Source: Microbacterium hydrothermale (GTDB lineage: Bacteria; Actinomycetota; Actinomycetes; Actinomycetales; Microbacteriaceae). Taken from it: a DNA stretch of 64,000 bases. The translations under genes were made by a program, and so were the position numbers. Shown one piece after another: positions 35,770 through 46,307 of this stretch; the stretch's first letter is position 1; every line of letters starts with the position of its first letter. Below the pieces are notes generated by a model. The model was not told the DNA's origin. It did not search any database and saw only the letters and a list, made by a program, of their open reading frames with translations. The DNA lies in the NCBI RefSeq assembly GCF_004854025.1, contig NZ_STGM01000003.1:434001-498000 (forward strand), given 5' to 3'.

Positions 35770-37248
35770 TCACTCCCGCGGCGCGTGCGCCTCCAGGAAC
35801 TCGTACATCTCCGTCGTGTCGACCCCCGGGAACGACCCCGTCGGCAGGGTCGCGAGCAGCGTCCGCGGTGTCCGCACGTTCGGCCACGCCTGCCCGCGCC
35901 ACTCGGCCTCGAGGTCCGCGGGAGCTCGTCGGCAGCACGCCTCGACCGCGTGCCGCGACACCGCCCGGTTGGTCGTGTCGCGCCCGCGGAACCATCGTGT
36001 GTCGTCGAAGCGCACGCCCACGCTCACCGAGTGCGCGCCCTCGCTCGACTGCTCCACACGGGCGGTGCACCAGTAGGTGCCGTTGCCGGTGTCGGTGTAC
36101 TGGTAGTACGGGTTGAACAGGTCGTCCTCGTCGAAGACCACGCGACTCGTCCAGCGCCGGCAGCACATCTGCCCCTCGATCGAGCCGAGCCGGTCGGTGG
36201 GGAAGTTCACGTCGTCGTTCTCGTACGCCTTCGTGATGGTGCCCGACTCGTGCACTTTCAAGAAGTGCACCGGGATGCCGAGGTGCACGGTCGCGAGGTT
36301 CGTGAAGCGGTGCGCGGCCGTCTCGTACGACACCGAGTAGGCGTCACGGAGGTCTTCGATGCTGAGCGCGCGCCGCCCCTTCGCCTCGCGCAAGGCCGGG
36401 ACGACGTGCGCCTCGGGCATGAGCAGGGCCCCGGTGAGGTAGTTCGTCTCGACGCGCTGACGCAGGAACTCGTCGTAGCTCGTCGGCTCGCCGTGGCCGA
36501 GCATGCGGCTCGACAGCGCCTGGAGCACCGCCGCGCGCGGGTCGCCCTTCGCGACCTTCGTCGAGAGGTACAGCCGGCCGTTCTTCACGTCGGCGATGCT
36601 CCGCGTCGACGAGGGGAGGTCGGGCACGTAGTGCAGCGTGAACCCGAGGTGCGCGGCGATGTCGCTCGCCCCGCGCTGCGTGAGGGGCCCACCGGGGTGC
36701 GCGATCGCGGTGAGCATCTCGGATGCCACGCGCTCGAGCTCCGGAAAGTGGTTGTCCTGCGTGCGCATGAGCCGGCGCAGGGCCACGTTCGCCCGGCGCG
36801 CCTCCTCGGGTGTCGCCGAGCGCTCCTCGCGCAGGCGTTCGATCTCGGCCTGCAGCGCGAGCATCGCGGCGAGCGCCTCGTCGGGCACGGACCGGCCGAC
36901 GCGGAAGGGGGCGATGCCGAGGGCCTGGAACGTCTGCCCGCGCATGGCGCGTTCGACCGACAGCTCGAGGGTGGCGCGGGCGTCGAGGGGCTCGGCATCC
37001 AGGATCTGATCGAGCGTGCACCCGAGGGCCCGCGCGATCGCCTGCAGCAGCGTGAGCTTCGCCTCGCGACGGCCGTTCTCGATCATCGACATCTGACTCG
37101 GCGCGCGCCCCACCGCGGCGGCGAGGTCGTCGAGGGTCAGGCCGCGCGCGGTGCGCAGCTGCCGGATGCGCCGACCGATGGTGAGGGTGTCCACCTCCTC
37201 ATGGTCGAGCGGGATCGATGCCGAGGGCAGGGAGACGCCGGTGTCCAT
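35770..37248 (-). CDS. ramB: RamB/short-chain acyl regulator (XRE domain plus ImmA-like region)
   Basis: This 492-aa protein has an N-terminal XRE helix-turn-helix at about 24-80 ([54 protein letters not shown]). A long middle part carries an IrrE/ImmA-like region ([20 protein letters not shown]). The Cys-rich C-terminus has [13 protein letters not shown] and EACCRRAP. This is the layout of RamB, the corynebacterial regulator of acetate and glyoxylate genes. It is divergent from isocitrate lyase, which fits that role. A palindrome at 37272-37289 is a candidate binding site. The clustered Cys residues (CC pairs) suggest metal or redox sensing, which is inference. Confidence 0.9.
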   Translation of the reverse strand: MDTGVSLPSASIPLDHEEVDTLTIGRRIRQLRTARGLTLDDLAAAVGRAPSQMSMIENGRREAKLTLLQAIARALGCTLDQILDAEPLDARATLELSVERAMRGQTFQALGIAPFRVGRSVPDEALAAMLALQAEIERLREERSATPEEARRANVALRRLMRTQDNHFPELERVASEMLTAIAHPGGPLTQRGASDIAAHLGFTLHYVPDLPSSTRSIADVKNGRLYLSTKVAKGDPRAAVLQALSSRMLGHGEPTSYDEFLRQRVETNYLTGALLMPEAHVVPALREAKGRRALSIEDLRDAYSVSYETAAHRFTNLATVHLGIPVHFLKVHESGTITKAYENDDVNFPTDRLGSIEGQMCCRRWTSRVVFDEDDLFNPYYQYTDTGNGTYWCTARVEQSSEGAHSVSVGVRFDDTRWFRGRDTTNRAVSRHAVEACCRRAPADLEAEWRGQAWPNVRTPRTLLATLPTGSFPGVDTTEMYEFLEAHAPRE

Positions 37249-37271
37249 ACCGGGAGGATCTCACGAGAACG

Positions 37272-37289
37272 GAAGATCGGTCGATCTTC
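37272..37289. promoter_or_regulatory. palindromic operator between ramB-like gene and aceA
   Basis: GAAGATCGGTCGATCTTC has perfect 7-bp arms around GGTC. A third half-site GGATCTTCG follows at 37316-37324. It lies 23 bp from the regulator start and 88 bp before aceA. This sequence differs from the published corynebacterial RamB motif as I remember it, so the binder is uncertain. Confidence 0.55.
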
Positions 37290-37377
37290 ACATCGGAAAT
37301 CCCGTTCGAGCGGGTGGATCTTCGCCGACAGTGGTCTCCACGGGGCACCGACGCCCCGTCACCCGAAGGAGGACGAC

Positions 37378-38694
<1,317 letters not shown>

Positions 38695-38739
38695 CCCCCG
38701 GCGACCCCGCCGCTCCGCCCCGCCCCGCCCCGCGCGAGA

Positions 38740-38950
38740 ACCTCGTCCCACTTATCGCGGACCTCGTCCCACTTATGGCCACCTGAGCCACCCTCAACCA
38801 GCCATTTGTGGGACAAGGTCCGCAAGCGGCCCCTCCCGCCGCACCTCCCTTTCCGCCGCGCACACCGACAGCCCGTCCCCGTTATGACGGAGCTCGTCCC
38901 CCATATGGCCGGTCAAGCCACCCCCGACCAGCCATAAGTGGGACAAGGTT
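38740..38950. repeat. cluster of GTCCCACTTAT repeats forming two large hairpins between aceA and aceB
   Basis: The 301-bp gap contains a direct repeat CCTCGTCCCACTTAT (38741 and 38762, 21-bp period) and two imperfect palindromes. Hairpin 1 uses 38757-38779 and 38801-38823 (20 of 23 positions pair). Hairpin 2 uses 38890-38909 and 38931-38950 (15 of 20). Both have about 21-nt loops with AGCCACCC in them, so they are copies of one element. No coding sequence fits here. They resemble REP/BIME-type elements and could stabilise aceA mRNA or reduce aceB expression. Confidence 0.8.
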
Positions 38951-38995
38951 CGCGGGGCGAGGGGCACCGCGCGACACAGACAGAAAGCCACGACC

Positions 38996-40693
38996 ATGAC
39001 CCTCATCACCTCTCCCCCGCCCACCACCGCGACCCCGCCGAGCGGTAGCCGCACCGACGCCGAAGGATCCCGGATGCCGAACGCCCCGGCATCCGCATCC
39101 GCCCCGCACCTGCGCCTCGAGCGCCCCCTCGAAGGACGCGACGGCGAGATCCTCACCCCCGCCGCGGTCGCCTTCCTCACCGAGCTCCACGACCGCTTCG
39201 CGCGGCGCCGGCACGACCGGCTCGCCGCCCGCGAGCGCCGGCGCTTCGAGATCGGCACGGGCGACGACCCGCACTTCCGCGCCGACACCGCGCACATCCG
39301 TGACGACCCGTCGTGGCGCGTGGCGGGCGCGGGCCCGGGCCTCGAGGACCGCCGCGTCGAGATCACCGGACCCACCGACCCGAAGATGACCATCAACGCG
39401 CTGAACTCCGGCGCGCGGGTGTGGCTGGCCGACCAGGAGGATGCCACCAGCCCCACCTGGCGGAACGTCATCGGCGGACAGATCTCGCTGTTCGACGCGA
39501 TCCGCGGTCAGCTGTCGTTCACGAGCCCCGAGGGCAAGCGCTACGAGGTGACCGCCGAGCGCACGCCCACGATCGTGATGCGCCCGCGCGGCTGGCACCT
39601 GCCCGAGAAGCACGTGACGTTCATCGATCGCGCGGGGCGCGAGCTGGCGGCATCCGGTTCCCTCGTCGACTACGGGCTGTACGTCTTCCACAACGCGCAC
39701 GCCCTGATCGCGGCGGGTCGGGGTCCGTACTTCTACCTGCCGAAGATCGAGTCCGCCGAAGAAGCGCGACTGTGGGACGACGTGTTCTCGTTCACCGAGC
39801 AGCGCCTCGGCCTCGCGCACGGCACGATCCGCGCGACCGTGCTGATCGAGACCCTGCCCGCGGCGTTCGAGATGGAGGAGATCCTCTTCGCCCTGCGCGA
39901 CCACTGCGCGGGTCTGAACGCCGGCCGCTGGGACTACATCTTCTCGATCATCAAGACCTACCGCGGGCGCGGCGCCCGCTTCGTGCTCCCCGACCGCAGC
40001 GAGGTCACGATGACCGTGCCGTTCATGCGGGCGTACACCGAGCTGCTCGTGCAGACCTGCCACAAGCGGGGCGCGTACGCGATCGGCGGCATGAGCGCCT
40101 TCATCCCCAACCGTCGCAAGCCCGAGGTGACCGAGGCCGCGTTCGAGAAGGTCGCCGCCGACAAGAGGCGCGAGGCCGGAGACGGCTTCGACGGCACGTG
40201 GGTGGCCCACCCCGACCTCATCCCGGTGGCGCGCGCCGAGTTCGACGCGGTGCTCGGAGACCGCGAGAACCAGCTCGAGCGCACCCGCGACGAGGTGTCG
40301 ATCGACCCCCGCCAGCTGCTCGACGTGCGCATCGGCCTGCCCGTGACCACGGCGGGCGTGCGCGGCAACGTGTCGGTGGCCATCCGCTACCTCGAGGCGT
40401 GGCTGCGGGGAATGGGCGCCGTCGCGATCGACGACCTCATGGAAGACGCGGCGACCGCCGAGATCTCGCGCTCGCAGATCTGGCAGTGGATCCACCAGGA
40501 CCGCGAGACCGCCGAGGGCACCGCGATCACGCGTCCGTTCGTCGAGGGCCTGGTCGACGACGTCCTCGCCGAGACCCCGCGCTTCGACGGCGACCGCTTC
40601 GACGACGCGGCCGAGGTGTTCCGCGAGGTGGCGCTGCGTCCGGAGTTCCCGGCGTTCCTGACGCTGCCGGCGTACGCGAAGTACCTGGACTGA
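38996..40693 (+). CDS. aceB: malate synthase A
   Basis: This 565-aa protein is the usual length for malate synthase A. Key blocks are NALNSGARVWLADQEDATSPTWRNVIGGQ, YFYLPKIESAEEARLW, the signature RDHCAGLNAGRWDYIFSIIKTY, and GMGAVAIDDLMEDAATAEISRSQIWQW with the catalytic Asp region. It condenses glyoxylate with acetyl-CoA to malate, completing the shunt begun by AceA. The canonical signature has DHS-GLN; here it is DHCAGLN, a minor change. The ribosome site is weak (AGAAAG), consistent with lower expression than aceA. A strong terminator follows. Confidence 0.97.
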   Translation: MTLITSPPPTTATPPSGSRTDAEGSRMPNAPASASAPHLRLERPLEGRDGEILTPAAVAFLTELHDRFARRRHDRLAARERRRFEIGTGDDPHFRADTAHIRDDPSWRVAGAGPGLEDRRVEITGPTDPKMTINALNSGARVWLADQEDATSPTWRNVIGGQISLFDAIRGQLSFTSPEGKRYEVTAERTPTIVMRPRGWHLPEKHVTFIDRAGRELAASGSLVDYGLYVFHNAHALIAAGRGPYFYLPKIESAEEARLWDDVFSFTEQRLGLAHGTIRATVLIETLPAAFEMEEILFALRDHCAGLNAGRWDYIFSIIKTYRGRGARFVLPDRSEVTMTVPFMRAYTELLVQTCHKRGAYAIGGMSAFIPNRRKPEVTEAAFEKVAADKRREAGDGFDGTWVAHPDLIPVARAEFDAVLGDRENQLERTRDEVSIDPRQLLDVRIGLPVTTAGVRGNVSVAIRYLEAWLRGMGAVAIDDLMEDAATAEISRSQIWQWIHQDRETAEGTAITRPFVEGLVDDVLAETPRFDGDRFDDAAEVFREVALRPEFPAFLTLPAYAKYLD

Positions 40694-40702
40694 CCGGATG
40701 CC

Positions 40703-40735
40703 GAGAGGGCCGGGGCCACGAGCCCCGGCCCTCTC
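40703..40735. terminator. bidirectional terminator between aceB and ClC gene
   Basis: A perfect 14-bp stem (40703-40716 with 40722-40735) and CACGA loop lie 10 bp after the aceB stop and 22 bp from the end of the convergent ClC gene. Confidence 0.85.
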
Positions 40736-40756
40736 GCGCGTCTCGACGACGGGCGT

Positions 40757-42052
40757 CTACTGCCGGCCGGGGTCCACGGGGGCGAAGGGCCGCAGGCTCT
40801 CGCGAGAGGTGAGCTTGGATGCCGCGAGCGAACCCGCGACGGCGAGGAAGAGCGGCAGCAGCAGCTCGAAGCCGGTGTCGGTGAACTCGATGATGAGGGC
40901 GATCGCCGTGAACGGCGCCCGCATGTTGGATGCCAGGAACGCCCCCGCCGCGACGATCGCGAGCGCCGTGCCGTCGGCTCCGGGCCAGACGAACGCCCAC
41001 CCGGCCGCCGCCGCCGCACCGAGCGCCGCGCCGATCGCGACCGAGGGCTGCAGCGTTCCGCCGATCGCGCCGGAACCCAGCGACAGCGCGGTCGCGACGT
41101 ACTTCAGCACGGCGAGCGCGAGCAGCAGCAGCGCCGGCTGCGACAGATCGAACCCGGCCGTGGCCAGGGCCCGGCCGTTGCCGAGGATGAGCGGGAAGGC
41201 CGCCCCGACTGCACCCACCGCCGTGAACGTCAGCGGCAGCACGACCAGCAGCTTCCACCCCTCGGGACGGAAGCGCGCGAGCTTCTTCGTCACCGCGGCG
41301 AAGCTCGTCGCGCCCCACCCCATCAGCGGGCCGATGAGGATCGCGGCGACGATCAGCGACGCGTTGACCTCGAGCGACCCGACCGAGTACAGCGAACCGT
41401 CGCCCACGAGCGGACGGGCCACCAGGGTCGCGATCGTGCTGACGCTCAACGCCACCACCGCCGCTCCCACGCTGAACTGCGCGAGGAGGATCTCGACGGC
41501 GAACAGGGCACCGGCCAGCGGCACGTTGTAGACCGCGGCGAGACCCGCGCCCGCGGCCGAGGCGATCAGGATGCGGCACCACCGCGCGTCGAGCCCGAAC
41601 CAGCGCACGACCTTCGAGCTCGCCATCGCCGAGAGCTCGCGCGGAGCGACCTCTTTGCCGATCGAGGCGCCCATCGCGACCGAACCCACCTGCAGCACGG
41701 TGTCGGCGAGCGTCTCCCACCACGGCATCCGGGCCCCATCGACGCCCTGCTCGACCGTGGCGATCTTCCGGCCGAACCGGCGCAGCAGATACCAGCCGAG
41801 AGCGGCGACCACGCCCGCCCCACCCACCGTGGCGATGGGCAGCCACCACTGCTCCGGGTAGGCCAGGCCGTCGAGGAACGGCCCCTCCTCGTGCCCCCAG
41901 ACGAGGTGCTCGAGGCTGTGCACGATCCACACCAGCAGCAGCACGGCCAGACCCGTCGTCACACCGACGAGGAGGGTGGCGATCCCCAGACGGACGAGAG
42001 CGGCGAATCCCCGACGTCGCGAGCGCAGCGGGGTGGCGGTCTGAGCGGTCAC
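40757..42052 (-). CDS. ClC-family chloride channel/antiporter
   Basis: This 431-aa protein has about 10-12 helices. It has the pore motif MGASIGKEVAPRELSAMASS, in which the Glu corresponds to the gating glutamate. GVAGVFNVP-like AGAGLAAVYNVPLAGALFAVEILL, GSGAIGGTLQPSVAIGAALG and FLASNMRAPFTAIALIIEFT complete the ion path. The canonical GSGIP motif is not obvious. It lacks C-terminal CBS domains. It probably exchanges Cl- for H+. The GTG at 42052 is 6 nt after TAGCGT on the minus strand, so it is likely leaderless. It is divergent from a small membrane protein. Confidence 0.88.
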   Translation of the reverse strand: MTAQTATPLRSRRRGFAALVRLGIATLLVGVTTGLAVLLLVWIVHSLEHLVWGHEEGPFLDGLAYPEQWWLPIATVGGAGVVAALGWYLLRRFGRKIATVEQGVDGARMPWWETLADTVLQVGSVAMGASIGKEVAPRELSAMASSKVVRWFGLDARWCRILIASAAGAGLAAVYNVPLAGALFAVEILLAQFSVGAAVVALSVSTIATLVARPLVGDGSLYSVGSLEVNASLIVAAILIGPLMGWGATSFAAVTKKLARFRPEGWKLLVVLPLTFTAVGAVGAAFPLILGNGRALATAGFDLSQPALLLLALAVLKYVATALSLGSGAIGGTLQPSVAIGAALGAAAAAGWAFVWPGADGTALAIVAAGAFLASNMRAPFTAIALIIEFTDTGFELLLPLFLAVAGSLAASKLTSRESLRPFAPVDPGRQ

Positions 42053-42107
42053 CCCGCCACGCTAATGGACCCGTGTTTCGTGTTTCGACCGGCGGTAGCC
42101 TGACCGC

Positions 42108-42422
42108 ATGACGCCGCCGTCCCCCACCGTCCGCCGGCCCGCCGACGTCCTCGGCATCATCGCGACCTGCGTCGCGGGTGTGCTCGTCGTGCCGACGCTC
42201 GGGGTGTACCTGCTCGGGCTCATCCCCGAGATGAACGCGATCTGGTGGCTCGGCATCATCCTGCTGCCGCTGCTCTTCCTCGACGGGATCGTGGTCGTCC
42301 TCCTCGCGATCGTCGGTCTCGTGGTCGCCGCGCGTCGGGCCGGTCGACGCGCGTGGTCGGTGATCGCGCTGGCGCTCGGCATCCTGATGCTCGTCCCGGC
42401 GCTGCTGATCCTCGTGCCCTGA
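42108..42422 (+). CDS. small membrane protein of unknown function
   Basis: This 104-aa protein has a short charged N-terminus and three hydrophobic helices: IIATCVAGVLVVPTLGVYLLGLI, WLGIILLPLLFLDGIVVVLLAIVGLVVAA and WSVIALALGILMLVPALLILV. No conserved enzymatic motif is visible. The ATG at 42108 is 6 nt after TAGCCT, so the mRNA is probably leaderless. It sits between the ClC gene and aspC, each with its own promoter. Confidence 0.75.
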   Translation: MTPPSPTVRRPADVLGIIATCVAGVLVVPTLGVYLLGLIPEMNAIWWLGIILLPLLFLDGIVVVLLAIVGLVVAARRAGRRAWSVIALALGILMLVPALLILVP

Positions 42423-42470
42423 CCGTCATGTCCCTCGGCGGAAAAGCCCGGGAACACTAGGCTCGGAACC

Positions 42471-43670
42471 GTGACTTCCCGCGCCCCGCTCTCCCGCAAG
42501 CTGTCCGCCATCGCCGAGTCCGCGACCCTCAAGGTCGACGCCAAGGCCAAGGCCCTCCAGGCCGCCGGCCGACCCGTCATCTCGTACGCGGCCGGCGAGC
42601 CCGACTTCGCCACCCCGTCGTTCATCGTGGATGCCGCAGCGAAGGCGCTGCAGGACCCGAAGAACTACCGCTACACCCCCGCCGCCGGTCTCCCCGTGCT
42701 GCGCGAGGCGATCGCCGCCAAGACGCGGCGTGACTCCGGCCTCGAGGTCGCGCCCTCGCAGGTCATCGTGACCAACGGCGGCAAGCAGTCGGTGTACCAG
42801 GCGTTCCAGACCGTGGTGAACCCCGGCGACGAGGTGCTGCTGCCCGCGCCGTACTGGACCACCTACCCCGAGGCGATCGAGCTCGCCGACGGCACGCCCG
42901 TCGAGGTGTTCGCCGGCGCCGACCAGGACTACAAGGTCACCGTCGCCCAGCTCGAGGCCGCCCGCACCGACAAGACCACCGTGCTCGTCTTCGTGTCGCC
43001 GTCGAACCCGACCGGCTCGGTCTACACGCCCGAGGAGACCGCCGAGATCGGCCGCTGGGCGCTCGAGCACGGCATCTGGATCATCACCGACGAGATCTAC
43101 CAGAACCTCACCTACGAGGGTGCGCGCGCCGTCTCGATCGTCGAGGCCGTGCCCGAGCTCGCAGAGCAGACCATCCTCGTCAACGGCGTCGCGAAGACCT
43201 ACGCCATGACCGGATGGCGCGTGGGTTGGATGGTGGGACCGGCGGATGCCATGAAGCTCGCCGGCAACCTGCAGTCGCACCTGACGAGCAACGTCAACAA
43301 CATCGCGCAGCTCGCCGCCGCCGAGGCGCTGAACGGCCCGCAGGACGAGGCCGAGCAGTTCCGCCTCGCCTTCGACCGCCGCCGGAAGCTGATCGTGTCA
43401 GAGCTGTCGAAGATCGAGGGCGTCCAGGTGCCGAACCCCCTCGGTGCGTTCTACGTGTATCCCGACGTGCAGGGCCTGCTGAACCGCTCGTGGGACGGAG
43501 TGACGCCGACGACCTCGCTCGAGCTCGCCGACCTCATCCTCGAGAAGGCCGAGGTGGCCGTGGTCCCCGGCGAGGCGTTCGGCCCGAGCGGATACCTCCG
43601 CCTGTCGTACGCCCTGGGCGACGACCAGCTGCTCGAGGGCATCCAGCGCCTCCAGCGCCTGTTCGCCTGA
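42471..43670 (+). CDS. aspC: aspartate/aromatic-type aminotransferase (PLP class I)
   Basis: This 399-aa protein has FASAGEPDF-like [62 protein letters not shown] and [14 protein letters not shown]. Its PLP Lys lies in [17 protein letters not shown]. It is of the AspAT subgroup Ib. It uses aspartate, glutamate and perhaps prephenate. A GTG start lies 7 nt after TAGGCT, giving a leaderless mRNA. In Streptomyces and relatives this gene sits next to secE-nusG; here it lies about 21 kb from tRNA-Trp. Confidence 0.93.
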   Translation: MTSRAPLSRKLSAIAESATLKVDAKAKALQAAGRPVISYAAGEPDFATPSFIVDAAAKALQDPKNYRYTPAAGLPVLREAIAAKTRRDSGLEVAPSQVIVTNGGKQSVYQAFQTVVNPGDEVLLPAPYWTTYPEAIELADGTPVEVFAGADQDYKVTVAQLEAARTDKTTVLVFVSPSNPTGSVYTPEETAEIGRWALEHGIWIITDEIYQNLTYEGARAVSIVEAVPELAEQTILVNGVAKTYAMTGWRVGWMVGPADAMKLAGNLQSHLTSNVNNIAQLAAAEALNGPQDEAEQFRLAFDRRRKLIVSELSKIEGVQVPNPLGAFYVYPDVQGLLNRSWDGVTPTTSLELADLILEKAEVAVVPGEAFGPSGYLRLSYALGDDQLLEGIQRLQRLFA

Positions 43671-43680
43671 CCCCCTCGCG

Positions 43681-43738
43681 CGAGTCGCCAAGAACTGTCG
43701 CCTTCGGGGCCTCCCGAGCGACAGTTCTTGGCGACTCG
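43681..43738. repeat. long palindromic repeat, copy A
   Basis: Perfect 21-bp arms (43681-43701 and 43718-43738), with an extra TCGGG/CCCGA stem in the loop, follow the aspC stop by 10 bp. The arms share GTCGCCAAGA and GCGACAG blocks with copies at 44691-44752 and 48606-48671, so this is a dispersed family rather than a one-off terminator. Confidence 0.85.
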
Positions 43739-43804
43739 TGCGTGCGCGGAGAGCGGCTGGGGATAAGTCCGCGAGGGGATGCCGGCGGTGCGGCACGATC
43801 GGGG

Positions 43805-44695
43805 ATGCCGACGCGCGCACGACTCGAAGGACCCACTGCTGCATTCACGGTCGTGGAGGGCGCAGCGCACGGACTCACGCCGAGCACGTTGCGCTCGATG
43901 TCGTGGTCGGCCCCTCACCGTGGCATCCGGATCGCTCCTGACGCGTCGGAACGAGAACGCCTGGCGGCGCTCCTGCGGACGATGCCGCGTCACGCCTTCG
44001 TCTGCGGAGCGAGCGCTGCCGTCCTGCACGGTCTTCCTCTCCCCGGGCCTGTGGAGGCGCGGGCGCGGGAGCGCCCCCTCGTGGGCGTGCCCGCCGGCGC
44101 CAACCGCATCCGGCGTCCGGGCATCGTCGGCCGCTCGCTCCTGGTCGCCTTCGGAGACCTCGTCGAGGTCGACGGCATCCGGTGCACGTCACCGCTTCGC
44201 ACGTGGGCGGAACTCGCCGAGACGCTCAGCGTCGCGCAGCTGACCGCCGTCGCCGACCGGCTCATCTCCCGTCGGGCTCCCCTCGCGACGCGAGAGGATC
44301 TGGAGAGAACACACCGGCGGTTCCTCGGCGGACGCGGGTCGAAGCGTCGTCGCCTCGCGGTCGACTTCGCCGACGACGGGTCCGAGTCGCCGAAGGAATC
44401 CGAGCTCAGAGTCCTGCTGATCATGGCGGGGCTCCCCGCGCCGGAGACCAACGTCGAGATCTACGACGGTTCACGTTTCGTCGCGAGGGTGGATCTGCTC
44501 TACCGGTTCGCGCGCCAGATCATCGAGTACGACGGCGATCACCATCGCGATCCCGATCAGTGGAGCCGTGATCAGATGCGACGCGCGGAACGGGAATCCC
44601 TCGGATACCGCATGACGGTCGTGACCCGCCGCGACTTCGACGACCCGATCGCGCTCGTCGCGCGCATCCGCCGTCTGCTCGCGGCATCCGCGTGA
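43805..44695 (+). CDS. DUF559-type protein: winged-helix N-terminus and Vsr/PD-(D/E)XK-like C-terminus
   Basis: This 296-aa protein belongs to an actinobacterial family related to AbiEi-type antitoxin/endonuclease proteins. The N-terminal half has a winged-helix-like segment (RHAFVCGASAAVLHGLPLP, VDGIRCTSPLRTWAELAETLSV). The C-terminal half has ESPKESELRVLLIMAGLPAPETNVEI and RVDLLYRFARQIIEYDGDHHRDPDQWSRDQMRRAERESLGYRMTVVTRRDF. This is a very-short-patch-repair-like fold with acidic D/E and EYDGDHH residues. The function is unproven; no partner nucleotidyltransferase is adjacent. It is bracketed by two copies of the palindromic repeat, the second overlapping its stop codon. Confidence 0.8.
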   Translation: MPTRARLEGPTAAFTVVEGAAHGLTPSTLRSMSWSAPHRGIRIAPDASERERLAALLRTMPRHAFVCGASAAVLHGLPLPGPVEARARERPLVGVPAGANRIRRPGIVGRSLLVAFGDLVEVDGIRCTSPLRTWAELAETLSVAQLTAVADRLISRRAPLATREDLERTHRRFLGGRGSKRRRLAVDFADDGSESPKESELRVLLIMAGLPAPETNVEIYDGSRFVARVDLLYRFARQIIEYDGDHHRDPDQWSRDQMRRAERESLGYRMTVVTRRDFDDPIALVARIRRLLAASA

Positions 44696-44752
44696 GATGC
44701 CAGAATCTGTCGCTTCGGAGGTTGGTCAGGCGACAGATCTTGGCGACTCACG
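44691..44752. repeat. long palindromic repeat, copy B
   Basis: 23-nt arms (44691-44713 and 44730-44752) pair at 19 positions. The TGA stop of the DUF559 gene lies inside the left arm (44693-44695). The inner CTGTCGC/GCGACAG and CTTCGG match copy A. Confidence 0.8.
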
Positions 44753-44766
44753 CGGGAGGGGACGGG

Positions 44767-45903
44767 CTACAGCTCGACGTTCACCAGGACGGGCTCGGGC
44801 TGCAGCAGCAGGCCGAACTCGGACTGCACGCGCTGCTGCACGAAGCGGGCGAGCTGGGCGATCTCGGCGGCGGTCGCCTCGCCCCGGTTCGTGAGCGCGA
44901 GGGTGTGCTTGGTCGACAGCCCGGCGCGCGAGCGCGGGAAGCGGAATCCTCGCGACAGCCCCGCGTTCTCGATGAGCCAGGCGGCGCTCACCTTGACCTG
45001 CCGGTTCTCGACCGGAGGAGGCGGGACGATGCCGTCGAACGCGGCGAGCGGGATCACGGTCACCGGGTCGACCGCGGGCCCCATCGGCCACTTCGGGCAC
45101 TCCGCGGGAAGCGTGCGCGCGAACGACTCGGACACGATCGCGTTCTGGAAGAACGAGCCGGCACTCCAGGTGTCGGGGTCTTCGGCGTCGAGCACCATGC
45201 CCTTGCGAGCGCGGGTGGCGAGGACGTGGTCGCGGATCCACCGCAGCGAGACGGCCTCGTCGGGCTCGAGCCCGAGGGCCCCGCGAAGCTGCTCCCCCGC
45301 GATCGGACGCTCTCCGGATCCGACGCGCTCCAGCTCGAGCGTCACCGACAGGATGACGGCGGACCGCTCCGGCACCGAGCCGTAGTGCTGCTTGAGCACC
45401 GACGTGCGGAAACCGAGTCCGAGATCGGATGCCGCGACGCGCGACACCTCGCCGGTGAACTCGTCGACGAGCTCGACCTCGACGAGGGTCTGCACGATCT
45501 CCTGCCCGTAGGCGCCGACGTTCTGCACCGGGGCTGCGCCCACCGTGCCGGGGATGCCCGACATCGCCTCGATCCCGGCGTATCCGCGCGCCACGGTCTC
45601 GGCGACGAGGGCGTCCCAGTCGTGGCCGGCCTGCACCCGCAGGAGCACGGTGTCGGGGCGGGTGCTGGGGAACTCTTCGATCCCGGAGGTGCGCACGCGG
45701 ATCACGGTGCCCTCGAACGGCTCGTCGCCGACGAAGAGGTTCGATCCGCCCCCGAGCACGAACCACGCCCCACCGTCGGACCACACGTCGCGCAACGTCG
45801 CGACGAGCTCATCGGTCGTGGTCGCCTCGACCAGGCGCGCGGGGGTCCCGCCGGTGCGGAGGGTCGTCAGCTGCGCGAGCGGGACGGGATCGACGTCGGG
45901 CAT
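44767..45903 (-). CDS. murB: UDP-N-acetylenolpyruvoylglucosamine reductase
   Basis: This 378-aa flavoprotein has LTTLRTGGTPARLVEA, WFVLGGGSNLFVGDEPFEGTVIRV (FAD phosphate loop), GYAGIEAMSGIPGTVGAAPVQNVGAYGQEI with the substrate loop, and SAGSFFQNAIVS with the catalytic Ser. It makes UDP-N-acetylmuramate for peptidoglycan with NADPH. The ATG at 45903 overlaps the hadB stop by one base (TGATG), so the three genes hadA-hadB-murB form one unit. This combination is conserved across actinobacteria. Confidence 0.97.
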   Translation of the reverse strand: MPDVDPVPLAQLTTLRTGGTPARLVEATTTDELVATLRDVWSDGGAWFVLGGGSNLFVGDEPFEGTVIRVRTSGIEEFPSTRPDTVLLRVQAGHDWDALVAETVARGYAGIEAMSGIPGTVGAAPVQNVGAYGQEIVQTLVEVELVDEFTGEVSRVAASDLGLGFRTSVLKQHYGSVPERSAVILSVTLELERVGSGERPIAGEQLRGALGLEPDEAVSLRWIRDHVLATRARKGMVLDAEDPDTWSAGSFFQNAIVSESFARTLPAECPKWPMGPAVDPVTVIPLAAFDGIVPPPPVENRQVKVSAAWLIENAGLSRGFRFPRSRAGLSTKHTLALTNRGEATAAEIAQLARFVQQRVQSEFGLLLQPEPVLVNVEL

Positions 45904-46307
45904 CAGGACAGCCGCACCCGCACCTGCGCCTTGCCGAGCACAGTGGTCTCCGCGAACGTCACGGTCAGGTCGATGCGCGCCGTCTCGTCGTCGACGGCTC
46001 CGACCTTGGCGCTGACGTGCAGGTCGGCTCCCGTCTCGGGGTCGACGACGACCGGTCGCGTGAACCGCACGCCGTACTCGAGGATGCGGCCCGGGTCGCC
46101 GAGCGCCTCGGCGAGCGCGCCGACGGCGATGCCCATCGTCAGCATGCCGTGCGCGAGGACGCCGGGCAGGCCCACCGCGGCCGCGACGTCGTCGCGGTAG
46201 TGGATCGGGTTGAAGTCGCCCGAGGCCCCGGCGTAGCGCACCAGCGACTCGCGCGTGAGGTGAACCGAACGCTCGGCGATCACGTCGCCCACGGTGAACG
46301 CGCTCAT
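45903..46307 (-). CDS. hadB: MaoC-family dehydratase, HadB-like
   Basis: This 134-aa hot-dog protein has the hydratase-2 motif YAGASGDFNPIHYRDDVAAAVGLPGVLAHGMLTMG, where Asp and His are the catalytic pair. It resembles HadB, the catalytic half of the (3R)-hydroxyacyl dehydratase used with HadA. Mycolic acids are not expected in this family, so the physiological substrate is open. It overlaps hadA by ATGA and murB by one base. Confidence 0.9.
   Translation of the reverse strand: MSAFTVGDVIAERSVHLTRESLVRYAGASGDFNPIHYRDDVAAAVGLPGVLAHGMLTMGIAVGALAEALGDPGRILEYGVRFTRPVVVDPETGADLHVSAKVGAVDDETARIDLTVTFAETTVLGKAQVRVRLS

Noticed and set aside
43681..43738. Palindrome copy A as the simple rho-independent terminator of aspC
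   Set aside because: Could terminate, but no U-run follows and near-copies occur at two other loci, so a dispersed repeat is the better description.
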